Assembly (NCBI RefSeq): GCF_016107655.1
Contig: NZ_JABASX010000002.1
Location: 62,001-126,000, forward strand
Direction of reading: 5' to 3'
Length of the DNA stretch: 64,000 bases
Origin: Brevibacterium antiquum
GTDB taxonomy: Bacteria; Actinomycetota; Actinomycetes; Actinomycetales; Brevibacteriaceae
Of the stretch, positions 1 through 6,997 are shown in pieces. A model generated the notes under the pieces. That model saw nothing but the letters and a program-made list of their open reading frames with translations, ran no database searches and had not been told where the DNA came from. Within the stretch, counting starts at the first letter, position 1, and every line of letters starts with the position of its first letter. The translations under genes and the position numbers were made by a program.

Positions 1-218
1 TCGTCGTCGGCCTCATGCTCGACATCCTCAGATCATTGGGCGCCGAGGTGGACCTGCACCAGGAGCGCGATGAGATGGTGCTGACCAATCGACTCAACCA
101 GTCGTACAACCTCTCGGAGAACTTCAGCGCCGAGGCCGAGCACGATGCGGTCTCCTCGATCCTCGACCGTGTCAACCACCTCGACGTGGACAACGGCGCG
201 GAAGGGGGACGGCTATGA
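1..218 (+). CDS. mrpA: Mrp Na+/H+ antiporter large subunit, C-terminal end (partial)
   Basis: This is the 3' end of a gene that starts before the window, read in the frame beginning at base 3 and ending in TGA at 216-218. The visible residues (VVGLMLDILRSLGAEVD, then an acidic linker) fit the MnhB-like tail of a fused MrpA/MrpB subunit, which in actinobacteria occupies the C-terminus of the large subunit. The stop overlaps the mrpC ATG by 4 bases, so it is the upstream gene of the same operon. Identity rests mostly on position, because only about 72 residues are visible. Confidence 0.75.
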   Translation, partial: VVGLMLDILRSLGAEVDLHQERDEMVLTNRLNQSYNLSENFSAEAEHDAVSSILDRVNHLDVDNGAEGGRL

Positions 219-814
219 CTGTGCCCTTCATCATGGTGCTGGCGATGGGATTCCTCTTCGCCTGTGGCATCTACCTCATGCTCGAACGCTCGCTGACCCG
301 TGTGCTGCTGGGCTTCATCCTCCTGGGCAACGGAGTCAATCTCCTCATCATCCTCACCGCAGGCAGGGGAGCTCCGCCGTTGACTGACGGGAAGAACCTG
401 TCCACGGAGGGCATGTCGGATCCGCTGCCACAGGCGCTCATCCTCACGGCCATCGTCATCACGTTCGCGGTCACAGCGTTCCTGCTGGCCATGATCTACC
501 GCTCCTGGCGATTGGTTCGCGCCGATTCGCTGCAGGACGACACCGCCGACCTGCAGGTGGCGATCACGAAGATGATCGACTCCGAGGCGGAGGCGAGCAC
601 GGACTACGACGACACCGAGTTCGGTGATGAGGCCGAGAGTCCGATCACCGGAGCCATCGACCTCGACGACGACGGCAAGCCCCACGAACGTGAAGACAAC
701 GAGGTCAGCACGGACAGGGCCGAGAACAGCGCGGGCACGGGCAGGGCCGGGGCCACCTCGGCGAACAAGGACGGCGGAGGTTCCGAAGGAACCGAGACGG
801 AGGAGAAGAAATGA
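215..814 (+). CDS. mrpC: Mrp antiporter subunit C with long acidic C-terminal tail
   Basis: Membrane subunit of the multi-subunit Na+(K+)/H+ antiporter, homologous to NuoK. Three hydrophobic segments are visible (about residues 4-22, 28-49 and 72-95), with the family signature DPLPQALILTAIVITFA before the third. MrpC is usually about 110-120 residues. This one has 199 because of a roughly 95-residue Asp/Glu/Ser/Gly-rich tail that looks disordered and cytosolic. The start ATG overlaps the mrpA stop and the stop overlaps the mrpD ATG, each by 4 bases, so translation is probably coupled. Confidence 0.95.
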   Translation: MTVPFIMVLAMGFLFACGIYLMLERSLTRVLLGFILLGNGVNLLIILTAGRGAPPLTDGKNLSTEGMSDPLPQALILTAIVITFAVTAFLLAMIYRSWRLVRADSLQDDTADLQVAITKMIDSEAEASTDYDDTEFGDEAESPITGAIDLDDDGKPHEREDNEVSTDRAENSAGTGRAGATSANKDGGGSEGTETEEKK

Positions 815-2394
815 TGGATCTCCTTCCCATGCTTGTGCCGCTGCCCGTCCTCCTGCCCCTCCTCGGTGCAGGCTTGGCACTGGTGCTGTCGAAGCACTCG
901 CGGGCGCAGAACATCGTGTCGATTCTGATCCTCAGCGCGGTCATGATCATCTCCCTCATCATGCTCTTCGGCGTCGACGCCCACGGCCCGCAGGTCGTGG
1001 CGATCGGCGGGTGGGAGCCGCCCGCAGGGATCGTGCTCGTCGCCGACAGGCTCTCCTCGCTCATGCTCGTCGTATCCTCCCTGGTCACCTTGTGCGTGCT
1101 CGTCTACGCGCTCAGCCAGGATGCCAACGACGATTCGAACGAGACCCCGATCTCCGTGTTCAACCCCAGCTATCTGGTGCTGTGCGCGGGTGTCGCCAAC
1201 GCCTTCCTCGCCGGTGACCTCTTCAACCTCTACGTCGGCTTCGAGATGTTCCTCGTCGCCTCCTATGTGCTGTTGACACTGGGTGCCACGGCCGAGCGGA
1301 TCCGGGCGGGCGTGACCTACGTCGTCGTCTCGCTCGTGTCCTCGATCATCTTCCTGGCAGCGATCGGCGTCATCTACTCGGCGACCGGAACAGTGAACAT
1401 GGCCCAGCTGTCCGAGCGGCTGAGCGAGCTGCCGCCGGATGTGCAGATGATCCTGCATGTCCTCCTGCTCATCGGCTTCGGCATCAAGGCCGCGATCTTC
1501 CCGCTGTCCTTCTGGCTGCCCGACTCCTATCCGACCGCTCCAGCCCCGGTCACGGCTGTGTTCGCGGGGCTGCTGACGAAGGTCGGCATCTATGCGATCA
1601 TCCGCACCGAGACGCTGCTGTTCGCCGAATCCTCTCTGCGAGTGCCTCTCCTGATAGCGGCAGCATTGACGATGGTGGTCGGAATCTTAGGCGCAATCGC
1701 CCAGTCGGAGATCAAGAGGATCGTGTCCTTCACCCTCGTCTCCCACATCGGCTACATGCTCTTCGGTGTGGCGCTGGGGACCACTGTCGGACTCTCTGCC
1801 GCCATCTACTACACGGTCCACCACATCATCGTCCAGACCGCGCTGTTCCTGGCCATAGGAATGGTGGAAATGCGAGGTGGGTCGACCTCGACCAGGTCCT
1901 TGGGTGGGCTCATGGTGCTCTCACCGGCGCTGTCGATCGTCTTCTTCATCCCTGCCCTCAACCTCTCCGGCATCCCGCCGTTCTCCGGGTTCATCGGCAA
2001 GGTCGCCCTCTTCGCCGCCGGCTTCTCCGACCACGACTGGCTCGCTGTCAGCCTCATCGTCGCCGGCACGGTGACCAGCCTGCTGACCCTCTACGTCATC
2101 GGGCGTACCTTCAACCTGGCCTTCTGGCGTGACCCCGCGGATGCGGAGGAGCCGAACGAAGAGCTCGTCGCAGAATTCGCCGAACGCAAGAAGGCCAAGC
2201 TCGCGGGCAAGCCCTGGAAGTCGCAGATCGGCGTTCCGGGATCGATGTTCGCCGCCACCACTGTGGTCGTGGTTGCGTCGATCGTCCTCACGGTCTTCGC
2301 AGCCCCACTGTGGGATATGTCGGACCGTGCCGCGGAGAACCTGCAGTCGCCTGTCAACTATGTGACGACCGTGCTGGGCGGTGATGACTCATGA
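811..2394 (+). CDS. mrpD: Mrp antiporter subunit D
   Basis: Proton-translocating membrane subunit of the Mrp antiporter, homologous to NuoM/NuoN. The 527-residue protein is hydrophobic through about 14 helices. It carries the family hallmarks: a membrane Glu in FNLYVGFEMFLVASYVLL, the Lys in GFGIKAAIFPLSFWLPDSYP, and the Lys in AGLLTKVGIYAI, which belong to the proton path in this family. A charged cytosolic stretch (about 430-470) precedes the last helix. It overlaps mrpC and mrpE by 4 bases on each side. Confidence 0.96.
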   Translation: MMDLLPMLVPLPVLLPLLGAGLALVLSKHSRAQNIVSILILSAVMIISLIMLFGVDAHGPQVVAIGGWEPPAGIVLVADRLSSLMLVVSSLVTLCVLVYALSQDANDDSNETPISVFNPSYLVLCAGVANAFLAGDLFNLYVGFEMFLVASYVLLTLGATAERIRAGVTYVVVSLVSSIIFLAAIGVIYSATGTVNMAQLSERLSELPPDVQMILHVLLLIGFGIKAAIFPLSFWLPDSYPTAPAPVTAVFAGLLTKVGIYAIIRTETLLFAESSLRVPLLIAAALTMVVGILGAIAQSEIKRIVSFTLVSHIGYMLFGVALGTTVGLSAAIYYTVHHIIVQTALFLAIGMVEMRGGSTSTRSLGGLMVLSPALSIVFFIPALNLSGIPPFSGFIGKVALFAAGFSDHDWLAVSLIVAGTVTSLLTLYVIGRTFNLAFWRDPADAEEPNEELVAEFAERKKAKLAGKPWKSQIGVPGSMFAATTVVVVASIVLTVFAAPLWDMSDRAAENLQSPVNYVTTVLGGDDS

Positions 2395-2984
2395 GCCCGA
2401 ACAGGCCACCTCGGATGACGAAGGGACGAAGCTTCGTCCAGCAGCTCGTGCTGGTGTTCTTTCTCGTGGTGCTGTGGGTGATGCTCTGGGATGCGGTATC
2501 GCTCATGCACATCATCACAGGTGTCGTCCTCTCCCTGGTCGTGACCCGCGTGTTCTATCTGCCGCCGGTGGTGCTCTCCGGCAGGTTCAACATCATCCAC
2601 GCCCTCAGCTACGGACTGTGGTTCCTCTATTCGCTCATCATCGCCTCCGTCGAGGTGGCTTGGTACGCATTCCGGCCCCGGGCGGTGGGCGCCGGATCGG
2701 TCATCGCCTGCGACCTGCGCACGAGTTCGGACCTTCTGATGACGCTCGTCGCCGACACCGCCAGCCTCATCCCCGGATCGATCATCGTCGACAGCGACCG
2801 GGCGCTGGGCGTCCTCTATCTGCATGTTCTCGACTGCGATTCCGAGGAGAAGGTCCTCAACGCGAAAGAGCTGGTCTACCATATCGAAGAGCTGCTCATC
2901 AAAGCCCTCGGCTCCCACCGTGACCTCGCTGCACTGAAGGTCAACCCCGATCCGTTGGCCGACGAACGCGGAGGTGACCGATGA
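2391..2984 (+). CDS. mrpE: Mrp antiporter subunit E
   Basis: Small membrane subunit of the Mrp complex (MnhE family). The 197-residue protein has a short basic N-terminus, three hydrophobic segments (about 15-37, 39-57 and 67-92) and a soluble C-terminal domain with the family pattern around DLRTSSDLLMTLVADTASLIPG, with LTPGT-like replaced by LIPGS. The length is slightly above the usual 160-170. The order C-D-E-F-G matches known mrp operons, and 4-base overlaps join it to mrpD and mrpF. Confidence 0.95.
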   Translation: MSPNRPPRMTKGRSFVQQLVLVFFLVVLWVMLWDAVSLMHIITGVVLSLVVTRVFYLPPVVLSGRFNIIHALSYGLWFLYSLIIASVEVAWYAFRPRAVGAGSVIACDLRTSSDLLMTLVADTASLIPGSIIVDSDRALGVLYLHVLDCDSEEKVLNAKELVYHIEELLIKALGSHRDLAALKVNPDPLADERGGDR

Positions 2985-3673
2985 GCCAGATCGTCCTCGA
3001 CACCCTCGTGGTCATGGCCTCGGTGCTGCTGGCCTCCTCGGCGATCATCGCCCTCTATCGCATCGTCCGTGGGCCCTCGATCCTCGATCGCATGATCGCC
3101 ACCGACGTCGTGCTGGCCTCCATCATGTGCGGTTTGGGCGGGTTCATGGCCCTGTCCGGTCGCACGGACCTCCTGCCCGTGCTCATCGTGCTGGCGATGC
3201 TCGGGTTCGTGGGCTCCGTCAGCGTCTCCCGGTACGTGTCCAAGTCCGATTCCATGACCCCCGGCGCGGAGGTGGGCTCACTCAGTGACTTCTCCAGCTC
3301 GGACTGGCACATGCCCAAGGAATCAGCCGATGGCGCCGAGGGGCACAGTGACACCGAGACCCGCCAGCAGGCACAATCCTCGGTCGGTGAGGAGTGGCCC
3401 GATGACGTGGCCCGCGGAATCTCCGATGTCGCCGACGGACCCGATGCGATCACCGTGCAGGAAGACGAAGAGCCAGTGACCGTGGGACTCGACCAGGGAA
3501 CCGACCCCGGTGCCGTTGCCGACCCCAGCGCCGAACCCAGCGTCGATCCCGACGCCGACCCGGAGGCGCAGGGCGAGGGGTTGGGCACGGGACCCGACTC
3601 GGGACCCGAGGACTCCGACGACGGTGAGCGCACCGGACCTGAAACAGATGACGACGAAGGTGGACGCCGATGA
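2981..3673 (+). CDS. mrpF: Mrp antiporter subunit F with long acidic C-terminal tail
   Basis: Residues 1-88 are a canonical MrpF with three helices (about 5-26, 35-57, 60-80) and the conserved loop RIVRGPSILDRMIATDVV. Known MrpF proteins are about 90 residues. The remaining 140 residues are an acidic, Ser/Pro/Gly-rich, repeat-like tail (runs of D-P-x-A and P-D-x-G) with no visible fold. The tail keeps the reading frame up to the mrpG overlap, so it is part of the gene as sequenced. Its role is unknown; it resembles the tail on mrpC in composition. Confidence 0.93.
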   Translation: MSQIVLDTLVVMASVLLASSAIIALYRIVRGPSILDRMIATDVVLASIMCGLGGFMALSGRTDLLPVLIVLAMLGFVGSVSVSRYVSKSDSMTPGAEVGSLSDFSSSDWHMPKESADGAEGHSDTETRQQAQSSVGEEWPDDVARGISDVADGPDAITVQEDEEPVTVGLDQGTDPGAVADPSAEPSVDPDADPEAQGEGLGTGPDSGPEDSDDGERTGPETDDDEGGRR

Positions 3674-4065
3674 TCCTCGACATCATCTCTGCGGTGCTCA
3701 TCCTCCTCGGCGGGGTGCTGTCGCTGGCTGCCGCGCTGGGTCTGCTGCGCTTCGGCGATCTCCTCTCACGCATGCACGCGAGTGCAAAGCCCCAGATCCT
3801 GGGGCTGCTGATGGTGGCTGTCGCGATTGCGATCCAGTACCCGGCATGGTCGACGGTGACGACGTTGGCGATCGTCATCTCGTTCCAGCTCGTCACGATC
3901 CCCGTGGCCACGCACATGGTCGGACGCGCCGGTTATCGCACCAAGCACCTGCGTCGTTCTATGCTGTACCGAGATGAGCTCGCCGAGGCGGTCGATCGGG
4001 CAGAGGCCAGGGAAGCCGCGTGGGAACGCAGAAAAGGAATCGGAACGGACCACAATGACGGTTGA
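3670..4065 (+). CDS. mrpG: Mrp antiporter subunit G
   Basis: Last subunit of the Mrp antiporter (MnhG/PhaG family), 131 residues with three helices and the signature GLLRFGDLLSRMHASAKPQ followed by LG. The short charged C-terminus is normal. It overlaps mrpF by 4 bases. Its 3' end overlaps the response-regulator start by 11 bases, so the antiporter operon continues directly into a two-component system. Confidence 0.96.
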   Translation: MILDIISAVLILLGGVLSLAAALGLLRFGDLLSRMHASAKPQILGLLMVAVAIAIQYPAWSTVTTLAIVISFQLVTIPVATHMVGRAGYRTKHLRRSMLYRDELAEAVDRAEAREAAWERRKGIGTDHNDG

Positions 4066-4807
4066 CACTCAGCACGAACCCCAGCCCTTGGTGCTGGTCG
4101 CCGATGACGAACCCGATGTCCTCGGCGCCGTCGTCCCCTTCCTCGAACGATCCGGTTTTCGGGTGCTCGCCGCCAGCGATGGCTTGCTGGCCCTCGACGA
4201 GATCCACCGGCACAGTCCCGATGTCTGCGTCCTCGACGTGCTCATGCCCGGTGCCGATGGCAGACAGGTTCTGCGACGGCTGCGCCAGGAGGAGAACTGG
4301 GTCCCGGTTCTGCTGCTGACCCAGGTCGGAGAGGCCGTTGAGCGGGCGATGGCGCTCGAAGAGGGTGCCGACGACTACCTCAACAAGCCCTTCGACCCGC
4401 ACGAGCTCGTGGCGCGCATCCGCGCGGTGCTGCGTCGGACCCGGACAGACGGGCCTCCCTTGGCCACTGCTCCGGTGCTGGCTTCGAGCTTCGGTCTGCG
4501 CGTCGATCGTGTGGGCAGGCGCGCCTGGATGGGCAATCGCGAACTTGTCATCACGCCCAAGGGCTTCACCCTGTTGGAATACCTCATGGTCCACAAGGAC
4601 GAACTCATCGAACGGTCCCGTCTGCTTGAGATCCTGTGGGGCTTCGAAGAGGCCGTGGGCACACGTGCGGTGGATTCCCGTGTGGCCGAACTGCGCCGAG
4701 TCCTCGGGGAGGACGCCGCCGAACCTCGATGGATCGCCACCGTGCAGGGGCGGGGCTACAGATTCGTCGGTGAGGTCCGAGGGGAAGATGGTCAGAGGTC
4801 CCCATGA
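4055..4807 (+). CDS. OmpR/PhoB-family response regulator
   Basis: Transcriptional regulator of 250 residues. The receiver domain (about 12-130) has the acidic pair D17/D18, the phospho-acceptor D61 in VLDVLMPG, T89 and K111 in LNKPFD. The winged-helix effector domain follows (about 150-245), ending in the typical VQGRGYRFVGEV. I chose the ATG at 4055 because the protein then starts MTVDTQHEPQPLVLVADDE. The longer open frame from 3974 would only read mrpG out of frame. It overlaps mrpG by 11 bases and the kinase gene by 4. Target genes are not visible; the linkage suggests the Mrp operon. Confidence 0.93.
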   Translation: MTVDTQHEPQPLVLVADDEPDVLGAVVPFLERSGFRVLAASDGLLALDEIHRHSPDVCVLDVLMPGADGRQVLRRLRQEENWVPVLLLTQVGEAVERAMALEEGADDYLNKPFDPHELVARIRAVLRRTRTDGPPLATAPVLASSFGLRVDRVGRRAWMGNRELVITPKGFTLLEYLMVHKDELIERSRLLEILWGFEEAVGTRAVDSRVAELRRVLGEDAAEPRWIATVQGRGYRFVGEVRGEDGQRSP

Positions 4808-6261
4808 CGAACTTTCTGGTCTTCGAGATCCAGATCTGGCTGTTCCTGCTCCTGCTGTTCCTCGTGCTGGCAGGTTTGGCCGTCGGTGCCTTCTTCGCCT
4901 GGAGGTATCTGCGCAGACGTGAGGCCGCGTTGAAGGAGTCGATTGAGACGGCGGCGAGTGAGGACTCCCTGGCCAAACGCAATCGGATGCTCATCCGACT
5001 CGATCACGAGCTGAAGAATCCGCTGACCGCGCTGCGCACCTCGGCCGCGAGCATCCGCGACGTCGTCCGCGAGGGCGGCTCGATCAGCGAAGTCGAATCC
5101 TCAGCCAAACAGGTCGACATCTCCTCGCGCCGGGTCGCGCGACTCCTCGCAGACCTGCGCAAACTCGCCGACGTCGAGACCCGCATCATCGAATACTCCC
5201 GAGTCGATCTCGATCGGCTCATCCACCAGGCCGTCGAGGATGCATCGACGGCGCCCGGCGCCGAAGACCGCATGATCGTGGCCACGGTCGCCCGTGCCCC
5301 CTGGCGTCTGCCCGATGTCGCCGGTGAGGAAGATCTGCTGCTCACAGCGATCCTCAACCTATTGGGCAATGCGCTCAAATACTCCTCTCAGGCCGAAGTC
5401 GTCGAACTGCGTGCCAATGAGCAGATCATCGACAGCCACCGCTGGGTCGTCGTCGAGGTGGCCGACACCGGCAGCGGCATTCCGCTGACCGAGCAGGAGC
5501 AGGTGTGGGACGAACTCTCACGCGGCTCGCGCGTTCGGGCAGTGGCCGGTTCCGGCATGGGACTGTCACTGGTGCGGGCGATTGTGACCCGTCACGGCGG
5601 TTCGGTGCAGCTGTTCAGCCAAGAAGGTGTGGGCACCTCGGTGCGTATGGTGCTGCCGGTTCTCGGCGACGCCGCGCAGGTGACGGTGCCGCCGATGGCC
5701 GATCAGGTCGGGCACGCCGCGGCCGGATCTCATCCGGTCCAGCCGGTGCAGCTTCCCGACTCGGGGCAGTCTCCCGGATTCCTGCCTCCTCGGCAGCCCA
5801 ATGAGGCGGAGCTTCAGGGACGGATCCTGGGCACACCGCGAAGAACCTCGAAGCGACGTCTCGAGCGAGTCGACGGCAACCTCGTCCACCGGTCGACGGG
5901 AGAATCCCTGGGCGGCGGTTTCCCACCGGACTCTGGTCAGCACTCCCAGTTCAAGCCCGGCCCCGGCGTGGGCCGGACACCCGGGAACCCACAGGCATCG
6001 CCGCAGTCTGGGCCGCAGCCTGGACCCCAGTCGGGCCCGGTGCAGGGTGCTGGCGGTCCGCAGTCGGGCCCGGTGCAGGCCTATGGAAGCCAGCCGGGAC
6101 CGCAGCAGTATTACGGCAGCCAGCCCGGACCGCAACAGGCCTGGCAGCAGCAACCGCCGCAGCCTCAGCAGCCTCCGGCGCAGCCGCCTCAGACACAGCA
6201 GCCGGATTCGGGACAGCAGCCACGCAGCCGCCGTGAGCTGCGGCCGAGGGACGAACGGTGA
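4804..6261 (+). CDS. Sensor histidine kinase with Gln/Pro/Gly-rich tail
   Basis: Partner kinase of the preceding regulator, 485 residues. One N-terminal helix (about 10-34) anchors it, with no extracytoplasmic sensor loop of any size. The HisKA dimerisation helix holds H68 in LDHELKNPL. The ATPase domain has the N-box (N185/N189), the G1 box DTGSGIP (221-227) and the G2 box GSGMGLSLV. From about residue 290 to the end runs a 195-residue low-complexity tail with SQPGPQ-like repeats. With no input domain, sensing may occur in the membrane or through the lipoprotein encoded next. Confidence 0.93.
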   Translation: MTNFLVFEIQIWLFLLLLFLVLAGLAVGAFFAWRYLRRREAALKESIETAASEDSLAKRNRMLIRLDHELKNPLTALRTSAASIRDVVREGGSISEVESSAKQVDISSRRVARLLADLRKLADVETRIIEYSRVDLDRLIHQAVEDASTAPGAEDRMIVATVARAPWRLPDVAGEEDLLLTAILNLLGNALKYSSQAEVVELRANEQIIDSHRWVVVEVADTGSGIPLTEQEQVWDELSRGSRVRAVAGSGMGLSLVRAIVTRHGGSVQLFSQEGVGTSVRMVLPVLGDAAQVTVPPMADQVGHAAAGSHPVQPVQLPDSGQSPGFLPPRQPNEAELQGRILGTPRRTSKRRLERVDGNLVHRSTGESLGGGFPPDSGQHSQFKPGPGVGRTPGNPQASPQSGPQPGPQSGPVQGAGGPQSGPVQAYGSQPGPQQYYGSQPGPQQAWQQQPPQPQQPPAQPPQTQQPDSGQQPRSRRELRPRDER

Positions 6262-6953
6262 TGACACGCGCTGCGAAGGTGCGAACAGTCGTGGCGGGAG
6301 CGGCACTGTGCAGTCTTGCCCTCAGCGGTTGCTCGGCTCTGCAGATCCGCACCGCAGAACGGGATTCCGGTCCCGTCCGTGTGGCAGTGCAGAAGAAGGC
6401 CGGCGAGAACCGCAGCACGGCACCTCCTGACGACGGAATCCCCAAGGGGATGAAGGAAGTCTCGGTCAACCTCGGCGCCGAATGCCCCGTCGACGTCAGC
6501 GTTGCGATGACAGATGACTGGACTCAGGGATCGGCCACCGACGATTTCCACTCCTTCTCCCGCGGAACCTCCGTCGCCGACAGCGACACGATCCTCATCA
6601 CCTGCAGCAAGGGCTACGACGAGTCTCCGCAGTCAGTCGTCGATGCGAAGAAGAAATACACGTTCGCGGAGCCGGACTCCTCGGTGATCTCTCAGCGCAC
6701 GGGCAGCCTCGCGGCCGGATCCTACTGGTCTTACCAAGGTGTGCTCGGTCCGACGGAGATCTTCGCGATCAACCAGGAGCCGACAGTCATGTACGGGACC
6801 CGGATCGGATATCAGACCAATGGGCGCCTCGTCGACATCGGCGTCGAGATGCGCGCTCTCGAAACGGACACGGACGCGGCAGAGGAGTTCAAGCAGATGC
6901 TGCCCACGGTCACCATCGACGGCGAAAAGGTTCCCGCCCCGAGATTCAAATAG
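6261..6953 (+). CDS. Secreted lipoprotein, unknown function
   Basis: A signal peptide with a lipobox (LALSGC, lipidated Cys about residue 24) is followed by about 200 residues with no family I recognise. The mature part has two further Cys residues (ECP and ITCSKG) that could form a disulfide. Start: GTG at 6258 or ATG at 6261 are both possible. Either way the start overlaps the kinase stop, so this is the last gene of the mrp/two-component operon. By position it may feed an extracellular signal to the kinase; that is inference. Confidence 0.8.
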   Translation: MTRAAKVRTVVAGAALCSLALSGCSALQIRTAERDSGPVRVAVQKKAGENRSTAPPDDGIPKGMKEVSVNLGAECPVDVSVAMTDDWTQGSATDDFHSFSRGTSVADSDTILITCSKGYDESPQSVVDAKKKYTFAEPDSSVISQRTGSLAAGSYWSYQGVLGPTEIFAINQEPTVMYGTRIGYQTNGRLVDIGVEMRALETDTDAAEEFKQMLPTVTIDGEKVPAPRFK

Positions 6954-6997
6954 AAGTTTGCAGGCCCGAACATCGGCGGTGATCCTAGGATGGTTCT

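Noticed and set aside
604..1458. Minus-strand open frame of 284 codons opposite mrpC and mrpD
   Set aside because: The protein is Asp/Glu/His/Gly-rich without structure, and the plus strand codes for recognised Mrp subunits.
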